From assembly GCA_963695705.1 (NCBI GenBank), contig CAVOHB010000009.1, positions 372,001-436,000 on the forward strand: a stretch of DNA of 64,000 nucleotides. Direction: 5' to 3'. The position numbers were made by a program, and so were the translations under genes. The notes under the pieces are model-generated. The model saw nothing but the letters and a program-made list of their open reading frames with translations. It was not told where the DNA came from and did not search any database. Shown here one piece after another: positions 43,562 through 52,386 of the stretch (position 1 is its first letter; every line of letters begins with the position of its first letter). Source of the DNA: JBKPNJ01 sp963695705 (lineage in GTDB: Bacteria; Actinomycetota; Actinomycetes; Propionibacteriales; Nocardioidaceae).

Positions 43562-43579
43562 TGTGGTAACGTTCCCACA
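43562..43579. promoter_or_regulatory. LacI-type operator 2 (TGTGGTAACGTTCCCACA)
   Basis: An 18-bp near-perfect palindrome (one mismatched pair) 43 bases before the GH1 start codon and 48 bases after the repressor stop. It is the best copy of the four-site family. Confidence 0.75.
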
Positions 43580-43622
43580 TCTCGCCTAGCTTGCCAGGTT
43601 GCCCGATCCAGGGAGCGTTGCG

Positions 43623-45143
43623 GTGCGGTTGGAGCTGGACCTCGACTTTGCGCGGCAATTCGCGCCGGACGAGTTCTTCTTCGGGGTTGCCTATGCGCCG
43701 TACTGCGAGGGCGGCCTGAACGGGCCACACGGGCCGATGAACACCGACTGGACCCGCCGCCCGCCTGGGAGCGAAGGAGCCAGCGAGGGTATCCGGTTCT
43801 GGACCGACTACGCCGATCACGTGCGACTGGCTGCGTCGCTGGGGCTGAACGCGTTCCGGATGGGCATCGAGTGGGCGCGCTGCCAACCCTCGGCCTCCAC
43901 CGAGGCCGCGGATCCGCCGCCCTGGGACGAGTCGGCACTCGACCACTACGCCGACATGGTCGAGTTGGTGATCGATTCGGGGATGCAGCCCATCATCACG
44001 CTGCACCACTTCACACATCCCTTGTGGCTCGGGCTGGACATCTGGCTCGACGACCTCGGGCCGGACAGGCTGGTGGCAGCGCAGGTCCGGATCGTGGATG
44101 AGATCAACTCTCGTCTCATGGGCCGGGGGGACAAGAGGATGGCCCATTTCCTCGTCTACAACGAGCCTAATCTGATACCGCTCTTCTACCACCTCCTCGG
44201 CACCTATCCGGTCGAGCGCACGGGATCGCAGTACCTGCTGCCGGCGTTCGACACGATGTTGTCGCACTACGTCAAGGCGTACGACGGCATCCACGACCTG
44301 TTCGAGGCGAGGGGGTGGGGCAGGCCCCAGGTCGGCTACACGATTGCGAGCCTGTGTGCGTACGAGTACGACAAGCAGCTCGACGACCTGCTGCGGCTGC
44401 GCAGCTGGGGCGTCGCACGTGAGGACGTCGGGTCCCGTCTGGCTGAGTGCAGAGTCCGCTGGCGGGAACGGGTCGACCCGCTGGCGAGGACGCAGCTGAC
44501 CGACGAGCAGTACGAGCGGTACATCGACATGGTCGGGGACACGGCCGAGCAGCTGCCTGCGGTCGGGTTTGCAAAGACGCTGGACGCGCTCTACGCCTCA
44601 TCCCGGCCGACGAAGCTCGACTACCTGTCGCTCAATGTCTACGAGCCGTTCGGTGGTCCACGCCGCGATCCGAACGACACAGACCGGCGGATCAAGTGGG
44701 AGCGCTACGTGATGGACGGTGAGGTCTACCGCACGTTCATCCTGGCCAAGAATGACTTCAACGCTGATCTTCCCGTGTTCATGGGCGAAAACTCCCTGGC
44801 GAACCTCCAGCCCCTCGACCGGCCGGCTGTCCCACGTCCGGACGGCTGGACCCGAGAGCGCTACCTCAAGACCTACCTGATGGAGATGGTGCGCTGCATG
44901 AAGGAGGGGGTTCCTATCAAGGGCTACCTGTACTGGACCCTGGTCGATGACGTGCATCCGCCGCGCCTGGGCCTGTACAACTACGACTTCGCCAACCACC
45001 GGATTCTCGACACCGACGGCTTCGGCAACCCGTCCGGCCGGATCTACGGATACCTGGTCGAGGCGCTTCGCAGCGGCGACAAGGCGACGATCGCCCGTGC
45101 GTTCGTGGAGACCTACCAACAAGAGGGAGCGTTGCACCGCTGA
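43623..45143 (+). CDS. GH1-family glycosidase
   Basis: 506 residues from the GTG at 43623, preceded by GGGAG. A TTG at 43599 is in frame but has no ribosome site. The family-1 TIM barrel is evident: FFFGVAYAPYCEGGLNGPHG at the start, LGLNAFRMGIEWARCQPSAS, acid/base Glu in YNEPNL (about residue 181) and nucleophile Glu in MGENSL (about residue 389). The nucleophile loop reads ENS instead of the usual ENG, and the start differs from classic beta-glucosidases, so the natural sugar may be unusual. There is no signal peptide: it acts on a glycoside already taken up. Confidence 0.9.
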   Translation: MRLELDLDFARQFAPDEFFFGVAYAPYCEGGLNGPHGPMNTDWTRRPPGSEGASEGIRFWTDYADHVRLAASLGLNAFRMGIEWARCQPSASTEAADPPPWDESALDHYADMVELVIDSGMQPIITLHHFTHPLWLGLDIWLDDLGPDRLVAAQVRIVDEINSRLMGRGDKRMAHFLVYNEPNLIPLFYHLLGTYPVERTGSQYLLPAFDTMLSHYVKAYDGIHDLFEARGWGRPQVGYTIASLCAYEYDKQLDDLLRLRSWGVAREDVGSRLAECRVRWRERVDPLARTQLTDEQYERYIDMVGDTAEQLPAVGFAKTLDALYASSRPTKLDYLSLNVYEPFGGPRRDPNDTDRRIKWERYVMDGEVYRTFILAKNDFNADLPVFMGENSLANLQPLDRPAVPRPDGWTRERYLKTYLMEMVRCMKEGVPIKGYLYWTLVDDVHPPRLGLYNYDFANHRILDTDGFGNPSGRIYGYLVEALRSGDKATIARAFVETYQQEGALHR

Positions 45144-45202
45144 TATCGATCATCCGCGATCCTGCCGACCCGCTCGCACAGCAGCCGGCGGTCGGGTGGG
45201 CA

Positions 45203-47806
45203 GTGGACCAGCTGCGGTCCGCGCTGCAGTCGAAGGACGCCAGGGCGGGGTCTTTCGACGCGTCGGCCGGCAATCGTGCGGATCAGGTCATCGTCGTCGC
45301 GGCCGCCCACAGCGACCGGGCCCGGCCGATCATGGCCCGAGCAGGCGTCTCGGTGCCCGCTGTGCCGGAGGCGCTCGGTCTGGTCCCGGACGGGACGGAC
45401 GGCCTGCTCGCGACCGGCTCGGACTCGCGAGGGCTGATCTATGCGTTGCTCGAGCTCGCAGACCGCATGGAGCACGCGGACGATCCGGTCCAGGCGCTTC
45501 GGCTCGACGCCCCGGTCGTCGAGCAGCCGGCAAATGCCGTGCGCAGCGTCGCCCGATGCTTTGCCAGCGAGATCAACGACAAACCCTGGCTGCACGACGA
45601 GGGCTTTTGGCGCCGGTACCTGTCGATGGTGGTTGCGCAGCGCTTCAACCGGGTCAATCTCATGGTCGGGCTGGGCTATAACTTTCCCTGGCACGTGACC
45701 GACGCGTACCTGTTCTTCGCGTACCCCTTCCTGGTCGACGTGCCGGGCTACCGAGTCCGGATCCCGCAGCTCTCCGACGAGGAGCGCGATCGGAACCTCG
45801 AGATGCTCCGGTTCGCATCGGCCGCGGCAGCCGCCCGCGGGCTGGACTTCCAGCTCGGGCTGTGGACACACGCGTACGAGTGGTTCGACAGCCCTCACGC
45901 GCGGCACACGGTCGAAGGGCTGACACCGGAGAGCCACGCCGCCTATTGCGGTGATGCGCTCGCGGCCCTGCTGGCGGCGTGCCCGGCGATCAGCGGCGTG
46001 ACACTGCGGACGCACGGCGAGAGCGGCGTGGCGGAGCGAAGCTGGGACTTCTGGCGGAGGGTGGTCGACGGCATCACTCGGTCGGGCAGACGTGTTGCTC
46101 TCGACCTGCATGCGAAGGGCCTGGATCGCGAGACGCTCGACATCGCACTCGCCACCGGACTGCCGGTCACGGTGTCGCCGAAGTACTCCGCCGAGCACAT
46201 GGGGTTGCCGTACCACCAGGCCGCGATCCGAGAGCTCGACCGCCCGCCGGTGAGCGACTACAACGCAAGCGCCGGGAAGGCACGCTACATGTCCGTCTGC
46301 GAGGGCAGCCGGCCTTTCACCCGCTACAGCTATGGGGACCTGCTTCGCGAGAACCGGCCCTACGACGTCGTGTTCCGGATCTGGCCGGGGACCCAGCGCG
46401 TTCTGCTGTGGGCCGACCCCGCGATGGCGGCGGGGTTCGGCCGCTCGGCGAGCCTCGCGGGAAGCCAGGGGCTGGAGTGGTGTGAGCCGCATTCCCTCAA
46501 GGGACGGGAGGGAACCGGTCTGCCCGGGCCACGAGACGGCTATGCCGAGCCGTCGCTCTCTGCGCCCGAGGACTGGGAGAAGCACGCTTACACCTACCGG
46601 CTGTTCGGGCGTCTGATGTACAAACCCGACGCCGAGCCGGAGATCTGGCGCCGCGCCCTGCGGACCGAATTCGGATGGGCGGCGGAGCCGGCTGAGGCCG
46701 CACTGGCGAGCGCCAGCCGGATCCTGCCGCTTGTCACGACGGCGCACCATCCATCCGCGTCGAACAACTACTACTGGCCGGAGGTGTACACCGACATCGG
46801 GATCGTCGCAGGACAGGACGCGCCCGAGACGCACTACTACGACACACCGGTCCCGAAACGGTTCGGCACGGTTGGCCCGCTCGATCCCGAGGTCTTCTCG
46901 GGAGTCACCGAGTGCGTGCGGGAGGCCATGGCCGATCGCCCGACCGGCCGCTTTTCCCCATGGGTGGTGGCCGAGTGGCTCGAGGGCCTGTCGGCGGATG
47001 CCGGCAAGCAGGCGACGCGGATGGAGACGAACGTCGCGGACTCTGCGTCTCCAGCCGTGCGTCGGCTGATCGTCGACGTCATGATGCAGGCGGGCATCGG
47101 CCGGTTCTTCGCCGCGAAGTTGAGAGCCGCAGTGCTCTACGAGATCTGGCTCAGCACGTCGAGCGGAGCAATGCTCGACAAGGCTCTCCGGTCCTGTCGA
47201 GAAGCGCGGTCGGCGTGGTCGACGGTGATCGACCGGGCCCAGGGCGTGTATGTCGAGGATCTGACGTACGGACCGCAACCGTGGCTACGGGGAACCTGGT
47301 CGGACCGCGTGATCGCGATCGACCAGGATCTCGAGGCGATCGCGGCGACCGCCGCCGAGTCACACCCGCCGATTGCGACAGCCGACGACGAAGCCCGCCA
47401 GATCCTGGCCTCTGTCACCGCCCGTGCACCGGCCAACGGCGATCTGGCGCACTCGATGCCGCCGCCATTCCGACCGGGAGAGCCCGTCACCGTTGTGCTC
47501 GATGCCGGGCGCGAGGCCGAACATGTCGCAAGGACACTGCTGCGCTTCCGGCATGTGGACCAGTCGGCGACGTACAACGAGACCGAGATGGAACGGACGG
47601 GCCACCGGTTCGAGGCTGTCATCCCCGGCGAGTACTCGGACGCGCCCTTCGCGCTCCAATACCACTTCGTCGTCCACGCCGCCGACGGCTCGGCGCGGCT
47701 GTACCCAGGGGTCGGAACCACGCTGTCCGAGCAGCCCTACTTCCTGGTCCGGCAGGTGGCCGGTGGCGGGACCGGGCCCCACAACTTGCCGCCGTCCTCG
47801 TCGTGA
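45203..47806 (+). CDS. Large glycoside-hydrolase-like protein
   Basis: 867 residues from the first standard start, a GTG at 45203. Family-like sequence (ISIIRDPADPLAQQPAVGWA, then VDQLRSAL) extends back to about 45140, where only CTG or ATA codons lie, so the true start may be non-canonical and overlap the GH1 stop. The N-terminal part resembles the zincin-like fold that precedes GH20 or GH67-type domains. The middle has a barrel-like run (GFWRRYLSMVVAQRFNRVNL, ATGLPVTVSPKYSAEHMGLP) with ISGVTLRTHGESGVAERSWD carrying likely acidic catalytic residues. It has no signal peptide. Exact family not identified; it probably cleaves a uronic or amino sugar glycoside (weak inference). Confidence 0.75.
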   Translation: MDQLRSALQSKDARAGSFDASAGNRADQVIVVAAAHSDRARPIMARAGVSVPAVPEALGLVPDGTDGLLATGSDSRGLIYALLELADRMEHADDPVQALRLDAPVVEQPANAVRSVARCFASEINDKPWLHDEGFWRRYLSMVVAQRFNRVNLMVGLGYNFPWHVTDAYLFFAYPFLVDVPGYRVRIPQLSDEERDRNLEMLRFASAAAAARGLDFQLGLWTHAYEWFDSPHARHTVEGLTPESHAAYCGDALAALLAACPAISGVTLRTHGESGVAERSWDFWRRVVDGITRSGRRVALDLHAKGLDRETLDIALATGLPVTVSPKYSAEHMGLPYHQAAIRELDRPPVSDYNASAGKARYMSVCEGSRPFTRYSYGDLLRENRPYDVVFRIWPGTQRVLLWADPAMAAGFGRSASLAGSQGLEWCEPHSLKGREGTGLPGPRDGYAEPSLSAPEDWEKHAYTYRLFGRLMYKPDAEPEIWRRALRTEFGWAAEPAEAALASASRILPLVTTAHHPSASNNYYWPEVYTDIGIVAGQDAPETHYYDTPVPKRFGTVGPLDPEVFSGVTECVREAMADRPTGRFSPWVVAEWLEGLSADAGKQATRMETNVADSASPAVRRLIVDVMMQAGIGRFFAAKLRAAVLYEIWLSTSSGAMLDKALRSCREARSAWSTVIDRAQGVYVEDLTYGPQPWLRGTWSDRVIAIDQDLEAIAATAAESHPPIATADDEARQILASVTARAPANGDLAHSMPPPFRPGEPVTVVLDAGREAEHVARTLLRFRHVDQSATYNETEMERTGHRFEAVIPGEYSDAPFALQYHFVVHAADGSARLYPGVGTTLSEQPYFLVRQVAGGGTGPHNLPPSSS

Positions 47807-47811
47807 CCCGC

Positions 47812-47829
47812 TGTGGTATCGTTCCCACA
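47812..47829. promoter_or_regulatory. LacI-type operator 3 (TGTGGTATCGTTCCCACA)
   Basis: It lies 65 bases before the MDR gene start. A further TGTGG half-site at 47834 makes an overlapping inverted repeat with CCACA. Confidence 0.7.
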
Positions 47830-47894
47830 CAAATGTGGTTCCAGTGCCATGGTCGTGAGCCCCGCCCGCGAAACTCCACGGAAGGAGCAGTGCC

Positions 47895-48902
47895 ATGAAG
47901 GCGCCCGCAGTCGTCTTCGTCGAGCCCAAGCGGATCGAGATCAGGGAGATGGAGCTTCCGCCGGTCGGCCCCGACCAGGTCGGTATCCGTACCGCGTTCT
48001 CCGGGGTCAGTCAGGGCACCGAGCGGTGGGCGTTGACCGGCCGGTACGGCCACTACGACCATGACTACTCGGCGTACTACCCCTGCTCGCCGGGATACCA
48101 GGCGGCGGGCACCATCGACGTCATCGGATCGGACGTGGACAGCCTCGCGGTCGGCGACCATGTCATGACGATGGGGACCCATTTCGCCGAGCCCGACCAC
48201 AAGTATCCAGGTCCCTGCCAGGCCTCCCATTCCGGATACCTCGTCGCGCCCGCCGACCAGGTCTGGCAGGTCCAACCGATCGTCGACCTCGCGGGCGCGT
48301 CCCTGTTCCACATGGCCGGCGTGTCCCGTCACGGCGTCCGGCTGTCGAAGGTGGCCGCTGGCGATCTCGTCGTGGTGATCGGCCTCGGCTTGATCGGGCA
48401 GATGGCAGCACAGGCCGCCCGGCGCATGGGGGCGCGCGTCATTGCGACCGATCTGATCCCGGCGCGCGTCGAGGCGGCCGCGAAGTATTCCGCCGACCGC
48501 GCGGTCGACGCGAACACCGAGTCGCTCGAGGACGTCCTCCGTTCCGAGGACTCCGGCGGGGCCGACGTCGTCATCGACACGACCGGCGACCACCGGATGT
48601 TCGACCGGTGCCTCAACCTGGTCCGGTACGAGGGACGGATCACCATGCAGGGCTATTACCCCGACCCGATCTCGATCGACTTCCACCCGACGCATCTCAA
48701 GCGCCCGCAGGTCATCTTCCCTTGCGGGTGGGACGACGAGTTCAACGACGATCTCGCCGCTGACCTGGCGAACGGCGGGATCGCCATCGACCCGCTGATC
48801 ACGCACCGCATCCCCTTCCGCGACGCCCAGGAGGTATACGACCTCGTCGTGGAGCATCCGGAGCGATCGCTCGGGATGGTTCTGGACTGGTCCGGCGTCT
48901 AA
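47895..48902 (+). CDS. MDR-family dehydrogenase lacking the catalytic zinc Cys
   Basis: 335 residues. The N-terminal domain has RTAFSGVSQGTERWALTGRY in place of the Cys-bearing loop, and CSPGYQAAGTIDVIGSDVDS, the usual quinone-oxidoreductase-like turn. The NAD(P) fold is DLVVVIGLGLIGQMAAQAAR. It belongs to the same subfamily as the 16364-17404 gene. Operator 3 precedes it, so it is in the LacI regulon. It likely oxidises or reduces a sugar intermediate, together with the MocA-type and 2-hydroxyacid dehydrogenases of the locus. Confidence 0.9.
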   Translation: MKAPAVVFVEPKRIEIREMELPPVGPDQVGIRTAFSGVSQGTERWALTGRYGHYDHDYSAYYPCSPGYQAAGTIDVIGSDVDSLAVGDHVMTMGTHFAEPDHKYPGPCQASHSGYLVAPADQVWQVQPIVDLAGASLFHMAGVSRHGVRLSKVAAGDLVVVIGLGLIGQMAAQAARRMGARVIATDLIPARVEAAAKYSADRAVDANTESLEDVLRSEDSGGADVVIDTTGDHRMFDRCLNLVRYEGRITMQGYYPDPISIDFHPTHLKRPQVIFPCGWDDEFNDDLAADLANGGIAIDPLITHRIPFRDAQEVYDLVVEHPERSLGMVLDWSGV

Positions 48903-48942
48903 GCCGTTCCTCCCCAACCACAGCCAGAGGAGGACCGAAGCG

Positions 48943-51006
48943 ATGGAACGCGGCGTCTACTTCGATGCGTGGTTCCCCCGTCAACACTGCTATCACCCCA
49001 GCCTGCCGCCTCGGCGGCTCACCATGATCGATGACCTCGAGGCCTACCACGCGACCGCCCTCGTCTGGTCCGCGCTCGGAGGCGGGTCGATCTCATTGCC
49101 CTATCTCGAGCAGGAGGCCTGGGGGGAGGTCGACGAGCGATTCCGCTTCTACGGTTTCGTCAACGACGCGGAGTTCATCCAGCACTGCCAGGAGCGTGGC
49201 ATCAAGGTCTTCGGCTGTGTCTTCGAGGTGCAGGGCTGGGAGTTCCCGGTCGAGCTCGACGATGATGAGTCGCGGGTCCTGTCGATGAACGAGCTGCGGG
49301 GAGTCGGCAAGCGCGGCTGGCTGGGTCTGCGCGAGTTCACCCAGAACACGTACCCGAAGATCTGGAAGGCACTCGAGGACTACTTTCCGGACGGCCTCGT
49401 CAACAGTGACGGGGAGCGGGTGACCGACATCCTCGAGGAGTGCACGTCGCGCGATATCTACGGCAAGGCCTGCCACTCGACGTGGGTCGAGGTTCCCGGC
49501 AACGAGCACTACGCGTACCTGATGGACCGCAACAACCCGGTCTGGCGTGAGTATCTCAAGGCGATCATCCGGATCCAGATCGACGCCGGCGTGGCAGGTG
49601 TCCACCTGGACGAGGCCGACCTACCGATCTTCGCCACCGGCTACGGCGGCTGCTTCTGCAAGGACTGCATGAAGCTGTTCCGGGCGTACCTGCAGGCCCT
49701 TCCTCCCGAACGGCTTCCCGAACCGCTGAAGGACACCGATCTCGAGACGTTCCACTACGGGTCCTGGCTGCTCGATCGCGGGTTCGACTTCAAGTCCGAC
49801 CGGGAGTCCACTCCGCTGTACTGGGACTACATCCGGTTCCAGCGCAAGACGATCGTCGGCTATTTCGCCGAGCTCGCGGACTACATCAAGGAGTACGGCC
49901 GTTCGAAGAACCGGGACGTGCTGGTGTGCGGCAACTACTACTACCTGTCGGCGCACTACTACCCGTTCGAGCCGAAGGCCGACATCCTCGTAACGGAGAT
50001 GAACGCCACCGGCTACCGGCAACCTGCGTGGTGCCGGTACGCCGCGGGATTCGCACGCGGGAAGCCCGTCATCGTGGTGGAGAACCCGTACGGCGGCGTC
50101 GGGCCCGAGCTCCTGCCGAAACTTCAGCACGGCAAGGGTTACGACCTGTTTCGGATGATGCAGTACGAAGCATCGGCGCTTGGCATCAACATGAGTGTCC
50201 CTTACGGCGCCTGGATGGGCAGCGTCATCGAAGACTCGTTCTGGGCACCTCATGAGCTGAATGTCGAGATCCAGGACTTCATCGCCGAGCACGAACGTCT
50301 GTACGCGTCGGAGACCTACTCCGAGGTGGCCGTGCTTTACAGCATCCAGAGCGCGTACGACTGGGAAGAACACAAGGGCTGGAAGACCCGGTTCCCGTTC
50401 TGGACCGCCACAGAAGCGCTCGTCGAGCAGCACCAGCCGTTCGATGTGATCGTGCTGCCCGAGGGGGAGCTACGCGCGGACTGGCTCACCTCTGACGACC
50501 TCGCCACCTATCGCACCGTGGTGCTGCCCGAGTGCACCTTTCTCACGTCTGCGCAGGCGGCGGCGATCCTCGGCTACCTCGAGCATGGTGGCCACGTGCT
50601 CGCCACCGGCGAGCTCGGCGCGAACCTGCAGCCTTCGGACCGGGCGGCGCTGTTCGCCCACCCGCACCTCACCCGGACCACCGAGGTCAGGGCCGAGGAC
50701 TTCGCCGGCGGACCGCAGGTCGTCTTGGAGCCCGGCGTCGACCTCGCCCTCAACGTGGTTCGGGTGGGCGACAAGGAGGCGGCGATCCACCTCATCCGCT
50801 ACGACTACGACGAGGACCGGGACGAGGTACCGGTGATCGGCCGCATGCACATCGACGTGCGGGTCGCACGGCCGTTCAGGACCGTGTCGGCCTTGAGTCC
50901 TTCCGGAGAGGTGAAAGCCCAGCTCACCTTCAGCCGGGAGCGACGAGAGATGCACCGGATCGAGCTCGAGAACGTTCCTCTGTACACGGTGATACTGCTC
51001 CAGTGA
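48943..51006 (+). CDS. Glycoside-hydrolase-like protein with GH42-type layout
   Basis: 687 residues. The N-terminal TIM-barrel-like part has DLEAYHATALVWSALGGGSI, then IQIDAGVAGVHLDEADLPIF with a likely catalytic Asp/Glu pair, next to a Cys-rich GGCFCKDCMKLF. Further on, YYLSAHYYPFEPKADILVTE and a flavodoxin-like region (FDVIVLPEGELRADWLTSDD, HGGHVLATGELGANLQPSDR) resemble the trimerisation domain of GH42 beta-galactosidases. It is cytoplasmic. The distance to classic GH42 is large. It lies 40 bases after the MDR gene, within one operon. Confidence 0.8.
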   Translation: MERGVYFDAWFPRQHCYHPSLPPRRLTMIDDLEAYHATALVWSALGGGSISLPYLEQEAWGEVDERFRFYGFVNDAEFIQHCQERGIKVFGCVFEVQGWEFPVELDDDESRVLSMNELRGVGKRGWLGLREFTQNTYPKIWKALEDYFPDGLVNSDGERVTDILEECTSRDIYGKACHSTWVEVPGNEHYAYLMDRNNPVWREYLKAIIRIQIDAGVAGVHLDEADLPIFATGYGGCFCKDCMKLFRAYLQALPPERLPEPLKDTDLETFHYGSWLLDRGFDFKSDRESTPLYWDYIRFQRKTIVGYFAELADYIKEYGRSKNRDVLVCGNYYYLSAHYYPFEPKADILVTEMNATGYRQPAWCRYAAGFARGKPVIVVENPYGGVGPELLPKLQHGKGYDLFRMMQYEASALGINMSVPYGAWMGSVIEDSFWAPHELNVEIQDFIAEHERLYASETYSEVAVLYSIQSAYDWEEHKGWKTRFPFWTATEALVEQHQPFDVIVLPEGELRADWLTSDDLATYRTVVLPECTFLTSAQAAAILGYLEHGGHVLATGELGANLQPSDRAALFAHPHLTRTTEVRAEDFAGGPQVVLEPGVDLALNVVRVGDKEAAIHLIRYDYDEDRDEVPVIGRMHIDVRVARPFRTVSALSPSGEVKAQLTFSRERREMHRIELENVPLYTVILLQ

Positions 51007-51019
51007 CCGGTCATCGGTC

Positions 51020-52126
51020 ATGACGGAGGGCCGCCGATTTCTCTTCGTGGCCCCCCGAGGAGGTGACGTCGGGTGGTCCACGCAGCAACCGCGCTGGTAT
51101 TTGCACGGCGGAGACCGCTTCCGGAGCTTGGCCGAGGCATCGCTGTCCCCGCATGGCTCGGTCGAGTACCTCGAGTGGGGCGTGGACGACACCGTCGATC
51201 AGCGGTCCGAGGCACTCGATTCGAGGCTCGACCGGATCGACGCGCTCGTCGCGTCCCCATGGCTCAGCCTCGAGGACGTCGGTGGCTTCGATGAGTCACG
51301 GTTGCGGCGAGCCTCCCGTCTGAAGGTGATCGCCGGCACGTTCGACTACCGGCTGGGATGGATCGACCTCGACGGGGCGACCCGCCGCGGCGTGACAGTG
51401 GTCGACACATCAAGGACGATGACCTGGACGGTCGCGGAGTTCGCAGTCGCGATCACCCTGGCTCTGCTGCGCGACATCCCGAGATCGATAAACGCCGTCC
51501 GCAGCGGAGCGTGGCTCGACGCGTCCGCGGCGGGTAGCAGGTACGTCTTCCGCGACCTCGCGGACTGCCGGATCGGGCTGGCCGGCTATGGGAGCATCAA
51601 CCAGCACTACCGTCGTTTCGTGCAGCCGTACGGATGCGAGGTACGGGTGTTCGACCCACTCCTGGACTACCGGGTGGCCGCCGAACACTCTGTCATCCCA
51701 GCTGGGTCGCTCGTTGAGCTCGCGGAAGCGAGCGACATCTTCGTGGTCGCGATCCCGCCCACGCCGACGACCCTGTGCGTCATCGACGAAAGCGTCATCG
51801 GCGCCTTGGCGCCCGGATCGCTGTTCGTGTTGGTCAGCCGGATGGCCGTCGTCGAGCAAGAGGCGTTGTGGCGCCGGGTTCGCGCCGAAGAGCTCCGAGC
51901 CGCGGTTGACGTGTTCGACCCGGAACCGCCTCCCACTGATGCCTGGTTCCGGGGAGCGGCGAACGTCCTGCCCACTCCCCACATCGCCGGGAACGTTCCG
52001 TTCGCGCACGAGCGTTGCCTCACCGAGGCCTGCGCCGACGCCGTCCGGGTCGTGAATCGGGAGGCTCCGCACCATGCCGCGACGCTTCGCGACAAGCGAA
52101 TCTACGACGACAAGCCCATGCCGTAG
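51020..52126 (+). CDS. D-isomer-specific 2-hydroxyacid dehydrogenase
   Basis: 368 residues from the ATG at 51020, 13 bases after the preceding stop. It has the NAD fold RIGLAGYGSINQHYRRFVQP near residue 188 (GYGSIN where GxGxxG is usual), catalytic Arg in LFVLVSRMAVVEQEAL, Glu in DVFDPEPP and His in LPTPHIAGNVPFAH. The Asn in place of the third glycine is unusual. It probably reduces or oxidises a 2-keto/2-hydroxy sugar acid made from the glycoside. A decayed relative occurs at 18.0 kb. Confidence 0.92.
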   Translation: MTEGRRFLFVAPRGGDVGWSTQQPRWYLHGGDRFRSLAEASLSPHGSVEYLEWGVDDTVDQRSEALDSRLDRIDALVASPWLSLEDVGGFDESRLRRASRLKVIAGTFDYRLGWIDLDGATRRGVTVVDTSRTMTWTVAEFAVAITLALLRDIPRSINAVRSGAWLDASAAGSRYVFRDLADCRIGLAGYGSINQHYRRFVQPYGCEVRVFDPLLDYRVAAEHSVIPAGSLVELAEASDIFVVAIPPTPTTLCVIDESVIGALAPGSLFVLVSRMAVVEQEALWRRVRAEELRAAVDVFDPEPPPTDAWFRGAANVLPTPHIAGNVPFAHERCLTEACADAVRVVNREAPHHAATLRDKRIYDDKPMP

Positions 52127-52278
52127 CGGCGCGGCCTGTCAGCGCAAACAGCTTGGTGACTCTGGGGTTGGTCTCAGCGAAGATGCCGTTGGGGTTGTTG
52201 ACCAGCCAGACGTGCGTCATCCAGACGCCACCGGGTGACCACACGCCGCCCATGATGTCGGCTTCGCGGGTGCGGCTG

Positions 52279-52296
52279 CATGGTAACGTTCTCACA
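52279..52296. promoter_or_regulatory. LacI-type operator 4 (CATGGTAACGTTCTCACA)
   Basis: It lies 90 bases before the CehA/McbA gene and keeps the GGTAACGTT core. The flanks are the weakest of the four copies. Confidence 0.6.
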
Positions 52297-52386
52297 CCGT
52301 AAACCAGTGCATCCCTGTGTTCAAGGCTCCTGCTCTCGCGGACCGACGCGGTGGGGGAGTCCGGATATCGGCCCGGAGGACGTCTC

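Noticed and set aside
45113..47278. 721-codon minus-strand open frame
   Set aside because: Antisense shadow of the 867-residue glycosidase-like gene; third-position GC keeps it open.
51986..51999. GGGAACGTTCC as an operator in the 2-hydroxyacid dehydrogenase gene
   Set aside because: Inside coding sequence, with flanks unlike the four real sites; the codons encode the conserved PHIAGNVPF stretch.
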